From contig CP012819.1 in the NCBI GenBank assembly GCA_001936135.1, positions 1,211,501 through 1,275,500 of the forward strand: a stretch of DNA of 64,000 nt, read 5' to 3'. How positions within the stretch are numbered: position 1 is the stretch's first letter; each line of letters starts with the position of its first letter. A program made the translations under genes and the position numbers. The DNA is from Saccharomycopsis fibuligera x Saccharomycopsis cf. fibuligera (Eukaryota > Ascomycota > Saccharomycetes > Ascoideales > Saccharomycopsidaceae). Under the pieces are notes generated by a model that made no database searches, was not told the origin of the DNA, and saw only the letters and a program-made list of their open reading frames with translations. This document shows, piece by piece, positions 29,893 to 40,213 of this stretch.

Positions 29893-30802
29893 CTCTGCAA
29901 AATCTCCTAAACTAAAGCATATATTTGGTGCAAAGGTCTTTGGGGATTCCCCAACATGATAATCTGGACTTTCCCAAATTACTTTAGTTCTTTCACTTAC
30001 CGTGCTTCCTATTCTTTTTCTCTCTCTCTTTTTCTCTTTTGTCTCTATTTAGTTCTTCAACAAATAACTATCTCGACACGTTTTAGATATTTATGCTATT
30101 TATTCAATTGAACCATATTGCTCTTATGAATCAAACTAATCATCGAGATGTAGGGAAAAATGTGGCTTTCTAGTTGAATAGTGTTTTTGGTTTAAGGTGC
30201 TTTTCCAAAAATTAAAACGATAAGGCTTTCCGATTTTAGTTTTCCAAATGATGTTGCGCTTGACTGGGTGCTTGTTCTTGCCTAAGACCCTGGCGCCGCA
30301 ACTGAAATGCTGCACCAGAATCTTATCATATCTTGAATATCTAACCAGATGGAAATACAGCTTCATGAGGCATTCCCTGTAGTATTCCTACTGTTTTCAA
30401 CACATTAAATTTGGCAAATTCTGTTACCACTGTTTGCTATTGTTGTCACTGTTACATAACATAGACAAGTTATTCTTCAACTGCTCCAACCACATGTCAT
30501 TGCATATTATATGTAGAAAATTTTGGTGTAGGTTTTTCAAAGTCAATGCTTTAAAATCTGGTGAATGTATCATCATTTTATAGGGAAATGCTTCACTTAT
30601 TGCTTTTTTTTTTGCAGTTAACGGCATTTCAGTCAAGGAAACACACTCCTATCAAATGCATACTATATTTTAAAGCTCAATGATTTTTCAATGGCTTTTT
30701 TGTTGCATTCTTTCTCTTTGCATTCATCTAATAAATCAGCCTGATAACAGCATGAGAGACGTATAATTCTTCAAAGGTAATGAAAAAACAAGATAATTAC
30801 AA
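29893..30802. other. 3' region of His-rich gene and RMI1
   Basis: Convergent spacer. The left 275 bases belong to the inverted repeat, including a CT-rich tract (30011-30040). The rest holds two short minus-strand ORFs listed separately. Confidence 0.5.
30136..30627 (-). pseudogene. possible gene relic, two short ORFs on the minus strand
   Basis: 30424-30627 (67 codons from ATG, starting MPLTAKKKAISEAFPYK) and 30136-30366 (76 codons from ATG, containing GKNKHPVKRNIIWKTKIGKP) follow each other on one strand in different segments. Both have mixed, protein-like composition rather than the low complexity of chance AT-rich ORFs, but neither is recognised. They could be pieces of a decayed gene, or chance. 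The end of the second lies inside the inverted repeat, whose border (30167) therefore cuts into it. Confidence 0.2.
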
Positions 30803-31606
30803 TTAGCTGTTGACTTCATTCTCTTCTAATCGTTTCCGCAACTCTTGCAAAATTACTCTATTCATCGCCAATTTTCCTGCAGTAGCCTGCTGCGACAAAC
30901 TACTACCACCTGGCGTAAAATTGTAACGGAATTGTACCAAATGGCTAGTGAGAAGCAAGACATCAAGCATGATTTTCGTTCCCTGTCTAATAATAACTTT
31001 AGCGCCCAAAGGCACGGGCATTGACATGGCGGTCATGGCATCTTCATTGCTGCTATTATTTATGTTTCCTTGTGCATTATGGTAAGATAGTTTAGTTAGT
31101 TCAAAGGCATAAATTAGGTTTCCTTGATGATCGGCAAAAGTCCATTTGTAGTAGCTGTTGTTATTTTGTGATGTGAAAGAGTTATTATTGTTGCTATTGT
31201 TGTTGTTGGTATTGGCATCACCATGAACCGCGACATTGTCGGCGTCTTGCTGATCAAGATTGATCTCTCTGACCATTCTTTGTCTCGGTGGCTGCTTTCT
31301 GGCACTTGCCAAACCGTTCCCAGCGAAAAGGTTTTGTTTTCCAGTATGTAATTTATCAGAGCGAGACTCATTGGGGTTGATTACACCGAGGAGATCATCG
31401 ATCTGGTTAATTGTGGATTTGCTGATATGTTTAATGTCAACTACTTGTAACACTATGGGAACAGTGGTGGTTTTGGTATTGGGATTGAGGGATGAGAGAA
31501 GCTCAGGGATGGTTGATGGCCTAGAAATGTTGGGGATATTGAATGTTGCGTAAAGAGTGGCGACCTGAGATGGTGAGAGTTTGGTGATATCTTGATCTAA
31601 GGACAT
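30803..31606 (-). CDS. RMI1: RecQ-mediated genome instability protein 1 (Rmi1)
   Basis: Partner of the Sgs1 helicase and Top3; stimulates double Holliday junction dissolution. 267 residues from the first ATG (31606); ten codons upstream are open but lack an ATG. An N-terminal helical part precedes the OB fold: VPIVLQVVDIKHISKSTINQIDDL (about 60-83) matches the family LQV-x-DI-x-DI, and GAKVIIRQGTKIMLDVLLLTSHLVQF (about 200-225) matches the family PLGAKL-x-I-x-x-G-x-K-x-x-x-GVLLL. An Asn-rich loop (NTNNNNSNNNNSF) sits between. S. cerevisiae Rmi1 has 241 residues. Confidence 0.88.
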   Translation of the reverse strand: MSLDQDITKLSPSQVATLYATFNIPNISRPSTIPELLSSLNPNTKTTTVPIVLQVVDIKHISKSTINQIDDLLGVINPNESRSDKLHTGKQNLFAGNGLASARKQPPRQRMVREINLDQQDADNVAVHGDANTNNNNSNNNNSFTSQNNNSYYKWTFADHQGNLIYAFELTKLSYHNAQGNINNSSNEDAMTAMSMPVPLGAKVIIRQGTKIMLDVLLLTSHLVQFRYNFTPGGSSLSQQATAGKLAMNRVILQELRKRLEENEVNS

Positions 31607-31815
31607 TGTGATCACGATGATGATATATGGAGACAATTAAATCATATATAGTTGCTTATAGTTTTCGTATCAAACTAGGTATTATCTGCTAATATAATAT
31701 AAGAACACAGTTAAAATTTGTTTTAGAAGTGCTATTATATTTGCTTCTAGTGCTATTGCTGAACTTTGTTGGTGCTATTCTTTAAATTTTTGGTTGGCGA
31801 TGCGCATGCGCGCTT

Positions 31816-31854
<39 letters not shown>

Positions 31855-32055
31855 CCAAAAATGTAAATTCCAGTTTACTTTTGTAAACGGACATCGTTGA
31901 CAGCCTTCACAAGATCGCTTACATCCAGATTTCCCCAGGATTTTAAAGGACATAACTTCTGCAGTATATCGGAAAATCCCAAAATATTAAATTGCGCTTA
32001 AGGGTCATTATTCATTTCTATAAAAAGTATTGTTAACCTCTAATATACTATTTAT
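31607..32055. other. RMI1 promoter / gluconokinase 3' region
   Basis: Contains the perfect palindrome GCGCATGCGC (31802-31811) just before a 37-base A-run. No MluI-type cell-cycle box was seen. Confidence 0.5.
31817..31853. repeat. poly-A run, 37 bases
   Basis: Longest homopolymer in the window, upstream of RMI1. A nucleosome-excluding promoter tract is likely; its length may be inexact in the assembly. Confidence 0.9.
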
Positions 32056-32872
32056 TCACTCTGCAATCCCCAACACCTTGAGCTTGGTGAACACCTCATC
32101 AGTGATCTCGTGGCGATCCTTTACGTCAGGATCAATCACGATAGCATTGCCTTGTAAATTCACTTTGTACTCATTTTCTTTACTCTTGACTTCGTCACCA
32201 ATCATCACTTCGTTTCCCACTGGGGTCTGCAATATTTCAAATTGCGAATCAACCATGACTGGCTTCATGTAATGATTTTTTCTGGCTGCCACCCTGGCCT
32301 TAGATGCCTGTATGGAGATATTCAAAAACACAAAAATCACTTTGACTGAAGGGTCTTTAGATTTGACTTCTTCAACTATCAAGTCACGGTAGACTTTTTT
32401 CAAGCTTGAACAACTAACTATGGAGAATCTGTTATTCTTGTGGGTTGGATTAGCGGCCGAGGATTCAAGGGCAGAGTAGGATTGCTGAGCTAATTGTTTG
32501 AGCCACTCCCATCGGTCCTCGTCGGTTAATGGAATACCTTGGCTCATTTTGATAACATTCTAGTACTCTAGGTTAGTATTTTTGACTGTAACTATCTCCA
32601 GTAACTCTAAGATAACTTGAATTCGTAAAAAAATGCATACCTCTTTTGGATGGACGCTGTCGCCTTCGATAAATGGCGCACCTAATAGCTTTGATAAGTC
32701 TTCGCCGACCGAGGATTTTCCTAGAAAAGGTAATTAGTATTTCAATCAATATTATGTACCCTGATTTTTAGAGTAAGCAAGGCTTTAAGAACATTTACCC
32801 ATCTCAATTAGACATACCACAACCGCAAGGACCGCCAACAACGAAAATGTATCTCGAAGAAGCAGATGTCAT
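32056..32872 (-). CDS. gluconokinase (GntK/YDR248C type), three exons
   Basis: Phosphorylates gluconate to 6-phosphogluconate. Exons 32818-32872, 32641-32720, 32056-32559; spliced length 212 residues. Exon 1 gives MTSASSRYIFVVGGPCGCG, and the first intron splits the codon of the P-loop glycine, so GGPCGCGKSS (13-22) spans the junction. Exon 2 gives the block GAPFIEGDSVHPKE and exon 3 NVIKMSQGIPLTDEDRWEWL, together matching the bacterial GntK GD-x-x-HP-x-x-N-x-x-KM-x-x-G-x-PL-x-DDDR. SCSSLKKVYRD and the QFEILQTP block complete the family pattern. Without splicing only the last 163 residues appear, lacking the ATP site. About 15-20 residues longer than the S. cerevisiae protein. Confidence 0.9.
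32560..32640 (-). other. gluconokinase intron 2
   Basis: 81 bases: GTATGC at 32640, canonical branch point TACTAAC (32572-32578), ends GTACTAG at 32560. Two earlier AGs are too close to the branch point or would bring a stop. Confidence 0.88.
32721..32817 (-). other. gluconokinase intron 1
   Basis: 97 bases: GTATGT at 32817, TACTAAT (32733-32739), ends TTTTCTAG at 32721. Splicing reconstitutes the ATP-binding P-loop. Confidence 0.92.
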
Positions 32873-33385
32873 GTTTGTAATGATTGCTTAGCACTAAATG
32901 GGACGGATTTTGGCAGATTTAGTCGGAAGATAAGGTTTTATAATTCAATTAGCAAAACAGGAGTAAAGAAAAGAGCAAAAAAGCGAATGCAGAAGCCAGT
33001 GTTGTAAAAAAGATGGTTGTTTTGAAAGGAGAAAAAGTTAAAAAAACACTACTAAAGTGTTCTGTTTTTACTTTTCCCGTGCAATGCGGCCTATTATAAA
33101 GTGCAGTGCAAAATAGTCTATTTGCTCATGCATCCCCGGATTCCACCTGCTGCGCCAAAGATTCACCGTCTGGGGAGACGATAGGTGCTACGTAATAGAT
33201 AAAGATCTAATGCCTGTTTCCACGGAACTACAACATTGAAGTTTTTGATAGGTGAATTTCATAAATCCTCAGCGACGAGAGTATATGATCCAAAAGAAAC
33301 TTTTCAAAGGACATATATTGCTAATAAAATAATCTATTTACTGCTTGATGAATATTTCAAAAAAAGAAGACATCTTGCTGTCTAT
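32873..33385. other. gluconokinase promoter / 3' region of the next gene
   Basis: 513 bases between minus-strand genes. A plus-strand ORF entering the next gene (33236-33592) is treated as a shadow. No element assigned. Confidence 0.45.
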
Positions 33386-34222
33386 TCACAATCTCTTCTT
33401 GCTCAACTTCTTAAACTTTACATCATTATTCAACCCAGTCTTCCATATTTCGTCATCAGACTTTCCCGTCCCATCACCGTTGTTTTTTCCATTTTGGCCA
33501 TTCTTACTAAAAAACTTTCTAATTGGTCGCATAAAAACTCTGGTAAATGGGCCCATTGTCATAAATGCCAAAGCTGCCCTTATTGGGAATAAACTTTGAG
33601 TCACTGCAAATGCTTTGGCACCATCTAGCATCAAGCGTGTTGTGTCCTTTACTGAAAAAGTTTCCACCAAAGAAGTTGTGCGGAGCAACTTATCAATCAC
33701 TTCAGTTCCTTTGATAAGCATCCAGTCCGGTAAAAGCAAACTGCCTGAGGACAAAAAATGTAAAAACTCATAGTTATGCAAGCAGTACCATATACTGAGA
33801 AATGGCACAAGTCCGTAGATTTCGTAAACAATTAAAAAAGAGAAAAGACTGCTTATTGGTTCTTGGTAAAAATTCACGATGATTTTCTTTGCGAAGTGTG
33901 GAAGGATTCGTATTATTGGAATTCTTAGCACCGGGTGGGTCAATTTTTGTTGTTGTTGTTGTTGTTGTTTCTGCGGTGGCGATATCTGTGAAGGTTGTAC
34001 CTTGTTTGATTCTAGGGGGCTATGTCTGAATTTTATCTGCAATCTGGTATGCAACGATTGATGAGAGTTGGTAGAGAACTGCTGGCTATGCGTTTGAGTG
34101 CTGTGCGATAGCGATAAAAATGGTGAGATTAACGTCTTCGGTGTATGGTTTTGAAGAACACGGCTCAAAGATGTTCTGCTAACAGAGCTTCTAAAGGGTG
34201 CTATTCCTATACTATTCAACAT
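33386..34222 (-). CDS. predicted mitochondrial membrane protein (Fmp10/Mrx11-like)
   Basis: 278 residues from the first ATG (34222); the open stretch above it has no ATG. The first 60 residues are rich in Ser, Arg and Thr with almost no acids, a mitochondrial import signal. A Gln run (QQQQQQQ) follows. Then two likely membrane segments: SSLFSFLIVYEIYGLVPFLS (about 153-172) and, after a soluble stretch, AKAFAVTQSLFPIRAALAFM (about 224-243), followed by a basic RVFMRPIRKFFSKNG tail. The arrangement recalls the DUF1279-like mitochondrial proteins Fmp10 and Mrx11 of S. cerevisiae, whose role is poorly known. The link is by eye. Confidence 0.65.
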   Translation of the reverse strand: MLNSIGIAPFRSSVSRTSLSRVLQNHTPKTLISPFLSLSHSTQTHSQQFSTNSHQSLHTRLQIKFRHSPLESNKVQPSQISPPQKQQQQQQQKLTHPVLRIPIIRILPHFAKKIIVNFYQEPISSLFSFLIVYEIYGLVPFLSIWYCLHNYEFLHFLSSGSLLLPDWMLIKGTEVIDKLLRTTSLVETFSVKDTTRLMLDGAKAFAVTQSLFPIRAALAFMTMGPFTRVFMRPIRKFFSKNGQNGKNNGDGTGKSDDEIWKTGLNNDVKFKKLSKKRL

Positions 34223-35005
34223 TGTGAGGTGCAGTTGCGTTAAACTTGAGGCTAGTAGAAACTGCCATGGGCGTGGAGAAGAGCAACTTTGAGACTGGTC
34301 AACTTCTAAGTAAGTTTGCTGATAATATGTTTTCGCAGCGAGGAAAAACCGATATGATGCGTAAGGCACAATGTTCCTTTCACGTGCCTCTTTGAGGCCT
34401 TGGGACCTGGAGTTTCAGAGCTACAACTTGATCTTTATGGCTATTGTTGGAATTCTTGCTGATTCTCAACATATCAACTCAGGTTATGTATTGTACTTGT
34501 AACGATAGTAGCATAACCCGAAGTACGATGCCGAAGGAGAGCTTTGTATTTTTGTATAATAAAAATAATGTTCAGATAGGGCTTGTTAGTTTCTGGGTCC
34601 GGTATTCATGCTAATATTGTTATTAATATTGTTGTCTTCTCAGTTGTACTTATATAACTGTCTTTGTCCTTCAGTTTTCCTTCATTCGTACTTGTCCTGT
34701 CTTCAGTATTTCTGTTTATAATTATTATCTCCTTTTTGTATTAGTTATGTGCGAAGACGCACCACCTCACCTTCGTTACTTTTATACTATTATAGTAGTA
34801 TACCGCCATTACGCTTATTATGATTATGTCATCAGTACAATTATAATGAGTCAGTTATTCGTCAGCGACAGCCGAGCAAAGCAGGAGCGAACAAAACACA
34901 ATAATATTACATCCAGATGCAAATATATAATGTATACAATAAGAACCATCACCCAAGACTCTGGATTTGCTATATTATTTGCATTCTGTCCCAGCACCAT
35001 CCACA
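34223..35005. promoter_or_regulatory. divergent promoter region
   Basis: 783 bases between the minus-strand membrane protein and the plus-strand WD40 gene. AT-rich; small ORFs (for example 34747-35052) overlap the first exon of the WD40 gene in another frame and are not called. Confidence 0.45.
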
Positions 35006-36977
35006 ATGAATCAATGGGGAAATTCCAACCAAAACAAGCCAATGTACTGTAAGTGTTTCTTATGCTATTTCCTTTCCCTTTTGCAGTATTCTCGAGCTAG
35101 GCAGCATACGATGTGCCACTTTGAACAATCTGATCATGCTATTAACGGACCCGGTAACTTTGCAAACAATGACAAGTACTTCTACTAATATTAGCTGACT
35201 TCAAGATTCCCCGGCAATACTGGATGAAACAATTGCCCAAAACAGCCTAAACGGTCCATATTTGCCCAATACAAACCTTAGTCAAGCAAATAGTGTCAAT
35301 GGCAGCAGTAATACTTTGACTACTGCCAATGCAATGGGCAATAACACTACCACTACCACGATAGACTCATCAAATATTAACAATAACGGATCCTTTTTGT
35401 ATAACACCGACAGAACAGCTGCCGCTGCTATAACCCAAAGTAATAGCAATAGTAATAATATTCTCCCATTAAGGGCATCCTACTACGAGTCAAATTATCC
35501 ATTGTATTCCTTTGACTGGACAAACACAATAAATAGCAATAATAACAACGAGGCCACACAGTCAATTGTATTTTCCACCTATCGTGAAGATTCTACAAAT
35601 AAATTGCAAGTGATTAATAGTTACAATAGTGAGAATGACGATATACAGCAATCCAATAATAGTAGTAATGATGATTATAATTTTCGCAGCGTGGCAGAAA
35701 CTGATGTAACGTATCCAGCTACTAGAGTGCTATGGGATCCTAAAATCCCTGAACACGGAGTCCAGAGATTTGCATCTTCAAGCCAGTATTTGCAACTTTG
35801 GCAGCTTGAAGAAGATCACGATGCTCAAATCGCTTATGATAGCACTAGCAATTACATATCCCATCGCAACCATTTAGGCAACTACCCGGTACACAGAATT
35901 AGCGAGAAGTTGAAATTGATGAACTCTAAGCTTGACCAAAACTCATTACCACCACTAACCTCATTTGACTGGAACACTGTTGATATAAATTACATTTTAA
36001 CTTGCAGTATTGACACTACATGCACGCTTTGGGATCTTACAAAACAAGCAGTCAAGACACAATTAATTGCTCATGATTCAGAGGTTTACGATGTTAAATT
36101 TATTCATAATGATTTGAATACCTTTTTCTCGGTGGGAGCTGATGGGTCAGTAAGATTGTTTGATTTGAGATCTCTTGAACATTCAACCATCATATATGAG
36201 CCACCACAAACATTAACCAGTAATCCAGCAATTTCAACAACTGCAGCGCTAGCGGCTACTACTACTCAAGGCAATGGATCAGCAGTCAACAGTCAATTCC
36301 CGCTATTAAGGTTAGATACATGCAAAACCAACCAAAATATTATTGCCACAGTGGGGCTTAATTCTAATTTGGTGTATATTCTAGATATGCGGTATCCCGG
36401 GAACCCAACTTTCATCCTCAATGGACACAGTGCTAGTGTTAATTCCATCTCATGGCATCCAAATAAGCAAATTTTGCTTAGTGGTTCCGATGACTGCCAA
36501 GCACTAATATGGGACCTTAGCGATTTAAACAACTTGCACAATGGTGGCGGTGCTCGAAAACGAGGTGTTACTAATGTTGTGGGCACTAACGCCCCAACTA
36601 ATGGCGATATTAGCAACAAGGGAAAGAATATTACTGGTGGATCAGGCCTAGGAGTAGGGAATGTTAGAAGACTGATAAGCAGCGAATTTCAAAAAAGATT
36701 AGTTCAAGGAGGTACAGTGAGTTGGAAGCCTACTCTCGGTGGGATTAGCAGCATGAATAATAATATCAATAAACCCGCCAACAATATTGACACTGATGGT
36801 AGTATCACCAGCGTTAACAATAACAGCAACAATTACATGTTACGTAGCAATATTATCGAGTATCCAGATTACAGCTATTGTGACCCACTTGAAATCAATA
36901 ATGTGAGGTGGAATAAAGTAGGAGATTGGTTTGGCGTTGTTAGCGGGAAAGGTTTTCAGGGAGTGAAGACATATTAA
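35006..36977 (+). CDS. WD40 protein, DCAF7/WDR68/YPL247C family (spliced)
   Basis: Homologue of plant TTG1/AN11 and animal DCAF7/WDR68, scaffolds for DYRK-type kinases; the yeast member YPL247C is little studied. Exon 1 35006-35048 (MNQWGNSNQNKPMY plus one base), exon 2 35206-36977; 604 residues. The uninterrupted frame of exon 2 has no upstream ATG, which is why an intron is needed. A poly-Asn/Ser N-terminus precedes the WD repeats. The signature blocks PPLTSFDWNTVD, TCSIDTTCTLWDL, LIAHDSEVYDVKFI and SVGADGSVRLFDLRSLEHST are nearly invariant in the family. A later repeat has LNGHSASVNSISWHP and SGSDDCQALIWDL. An insert of about 110 Asn/Gly-rich residues precedes the final blade, ending FGVVSGKGFQ. 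Confidence 0.9.
35049..35205 (+). other. WD40 gene intron with AAG 3' end
   Basis: 157 bases: GTAAGT at 35049, TACTAAT (35183-35189), end CTTCAAG at 35205. The first AG after the branch point is only a few bases away; CAAG is next and is the one that keeps frame. Read-through instead ends at the TAA within the branch point, giving a 60-residue product. Confidence 0.75.
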
Positions 36978-37388
36978 GAGGTGGCAATTGCAAGACAAAG
37001 TATGCTCTTTGTGAGAAGGTAGTGCTATCAGCAGTCAGAATGTTTTAATACGTTCAACAAGAACGAAAATATTAAACTCAAAAGTTGAAAACGCCTCATT
37101 ATAACAATTATTACGTAAGTGCGGGGACAAACACACGCAGTAAACATAAACTAGTTTACAGTTAATGATAATAGGAATAAAGAATGATACTTGATAATCT
37201 CGATCTCCGACTTGCTGTTTCGGCTAAGTGAAACGGAAAAATACTATAAAGAAAAAAAGAGAGGTTTCTATTTGTACTTGAACCTGTTGGTTACGTGGAT
37301 GTAATACAAGCTTTACTAAGAAATTTTATAAGGTTTAACAGATACGGCAGAGAACACAATAACATAAGAGGCACAAATGAGAAATAGT

Positions 37389-37421
<33 letters not shown>

Positions 37422-37920
37422 ATTTAGTTTCTTTTTTTCCTCTTGTTTTGGTATCATCACAATGCTCATTATCGTAGTATAACATTGTATAAGGTTTTTA
37501 TCAGGAAGACACAAAACTCCCAAAACAATGTATTCAATCCAGTTATTTTCGCTTGACAGCTATATTCTTGTAAGGATTAACTCGCTTTAGCTGAAACATA
37601 AAGTACTGGTAAGTACAGATATAGTTATTAACTCCTTACCTTGAGATAAATGTTGACCCATATAGTCTAAAAGAAAAATTATTATACGCGTAAGATCTGA
37701 AGCTAAGTTAGGAGACCCCCAAATGAAATATTCATTGATTTCAAATGAGCTGATTCGCTTGTAATGGCAGGGGAAATAAAGATAACTTGTAATTTAAGGA
37801 AAGATGGTAAAAAAAGGGTAAGAGCAAAATATAGTATGGCAGCACAAAACCATGACCACAAGCCACAAACCATAAACTATAAAAAGCGAGCTGGATTACA
37901 ATATTCAGCCACAAATATGA

Positions 37921-37950
37921 TTGCATGGTTGCATGGTTGCATGGTTGCAT
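37921..37950. repeat. TTGCATGG tandem, 3.75 copies
   Basis: Perfect 8-base tandem, downstream of the WD40 gene. Confidence 0.9.
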
Positions 37951-38621
37951 ATACTATATATTATGTAAGTTATATGGATAAAAATTTTTAAAAATGTTCA
38001 ATATTCATAACATTAGTATTCTTCATACAGTAAAACTACTCGTTGGCTTTTGATTATAATTACTATAGGACGGAAAAGGTTGGGAAGTTTCTGTTACTTG
38101 GTCCATAGTTGAGTATAAAACAACGCATTTCCAATATCCCAGTATACTCCCTGTAGTAGAATGTAGTCTATGAAACAAAGAAAGCAAAGAACATTTGATT
38201 TAAGGTAGGAAAAACAAAAACTCAAACCGAAATAGTATTACAGCCTTTGGGCTTCAATTTACTGATGTATCTTTGTCCAGTACCTAAACACAGGAATTGC
38301 TTCCTCTTTGATAAAAAAGCGAAGCTATTTAATGTACGGTGGGTTAAATTGCAACGAATAGTAAGGTGGGAGCTGTACATTATAGCGAAAGGTAAAAAAA
38401 AGCAAAAGAGAAATCTTTTAATGATAGAATCCCCACTAGAAGTTTTGTTACTTTTAAAAGTATATTTTTTCTTCCTTCTGGCACAATAAGCGGAGTTTGA
38501 GGTCTCGCTTCATAATCTTCGTTTTACCTTCTTTGCTGTAACTTATAGTCTTCTACAATTTTTTGTTTTATGATATAGCTTTTCGATAAATTTTAACCTT
38601 GCTTTTGCTTTCTTTTTTATT

Positions 38622-38622
<1 letters not shown>

Positions 38623-38657
<35 letters not shown>
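38623..38657. repeat. poly-T run, 35 bases
   Basis: Homopolymer in the long upstream region of the velvet gene. Confidence 0.9.
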
Positions 38658-38658
<1 letters not shown>

Positions 38659-39824
38659 ATTCTTTGCTTTTTAGTTAGTTTTGCGGTTTTGCGGTTTTGC
38701 GGTATAACAAACTTTGGCGATATAATAGCATAGTTTTTAGCCCACTGTACGACTCAGAACACAGGATTATGGGAAGACAGCCGTTATGTCAATATTACTT
38801 TACATGGCAATGCATATCAAGGTTTTCACATCTTCCCACATATTGACGATGGCAAAAAAATTGCATGACCTCTCATCTATCATGAGAAATAGAATTTGCG
38901 CAATATCTTATCATAGTTTTGGCTAAGACTAAGGATGAGCAAATGAGGTATCAAAGTATTTCGTTTTCCATAATTGTCCGCAGACAACCACAAAATAGGC
39001 AATATTTGTTACATTAATACCACAGTTTACTAGCAGTCGCCAACTAAAACTAACCAACAATCACGCATACAGGTGCATGGCGAAACAGCTTTGACAAGCA
39101 AGCCGAAGATAAGAACCCGAAAGGGCGACGAATTGCCGACTTATAATAGAGGTGAGCGGACAATGAATATCTGCTGTACTTCAAACTATTGTAACTTCAT
39201 GGTTATGCCATTGCAGTTGATGATGACTCTAGTAATACACGCTTTATCATAATGTGTAAGCTTATATGATTTTCTTTTTTTTTTCAGTTACTCTACTATT
39301 TTGCACAGGCCAAACAATAAAACAAACTGCATATAAAGAATTTGCTGAAAATAGCCGGACAAACGTTATTCTATGTTTTTGTGCTTAATTTTTTATGCTT
39401 TCAGGTTGCCACACGATTTTTAGTCGCGGAACACGAAACTCCATGTTGTTTATTATCCCTTATCTTGTTTAAGCAAATCACTTGCCTTATTGTAACATAA
39501 AAATTACCTTATATTGTTTTCATTGTATTTACCAGAATTAGCAGAACTGTTTTTCCATTATTGGATATCAGACTGTGGCTTTTGTACACAAAAATACCAT
39601 CTACTAGACAAGAAGTGAAAAACGCATTTAGAAAATAATTGAATTGTAAAAAACTAAACAGGCAACAATTCTAATCTGCAGGTGCAGATCTCTTTTTCTC
39701 AAAGAGTCTGTCTAGGTGTCTCTAGAAAGTTTTTTTAGACTACAAAAAAAAATTTTTTTTTTTGGCGTTTAGTTGCGGGGGCTTGTTTTGAAGTTCCTTA
39801 TTCATGTTTCTGGAAATATTTGCT

Positions 39825-39905
39825 GTGACGCACCTAGACGCACAGAAAATGACACATATTGACGCTTATTGTGTTATTATAATAAGCCCTGCACATTGAC
39901 GTCTC
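39825..39905. promoter_or_regulatory. GACG motif cluster upstream of the velvet gene
   Basis: GTGACGCAC (39825), TAGACGCAC (39835), TTGACGCTT (39859) and TTGACGTCT (39896) lie within about 80 bases, 310-390 bases before the velvet ATG. The last contains GACGTC, the core of bZIP CRE sites. The other three share GACGC. Which factor binds is unknown. Confidence 0.35.
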
Positions 39906-40213
39906 TTCTAACAAATCGACGGGTTTCTTAAAATTGCCGTCTTTTACCTTTCTCTGGAAGCACGTTTAAAGTAACTTGGCTCTGTTTGCTCTTTTTTTTT
40001 TTTTTTTAGCTACTTTTTGATTTTTCTGTCTTCCTTTTCGATAATGTCCTTTTCCTTTATATAGACATTTGGAGAAAGAAAAAAAAATACTTATTTACTT
40101 AATTTTTTTTTTTTTTATTTTTAATTTTCATTAAAACCTCGAAATTTAGAGCCCAATACCTAGCAATACTGACTTATTCTCAAGACAAGACACATTCTTT
40201 TTCAGAAGCCATT

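Larger units (their letters stand above)
29163..30167 (+). repeat. inverted-repeat copy A (source copy)
   Basis: The 5' flank, His-rich gene and 3' flank recur in reverse orientation at 42544-43097. Identity stays very high to 30167, after which the sequences diverge at once. Copy B lacks two internal parts: 29239-29480 and about 29635-29847. Confidence 0.9.
36978..40213. other. 3.2 kb upstream of the velvet gene
   Basis: No supported gene. Contains T-runs (37391-37419, 38623-38657), an 8-base tandem (37921-37950), a short GCGGTTTT tandem near 38682, a cluster of GACG motifs (39825-39905) and T-rich tracts just before the velvet ATG. Very long upstream regions are common for yeast developmental regulators, so much may be regulatory. 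Confidence 0.5.

Noticed and set aside
35262-36977. WD40 ORF starting at 35262
   Set aside because: The first codon there is TTG, and the frame stays open upstream to 35199. A two-exon model with an ATG at 35006 explains the N-terminus.
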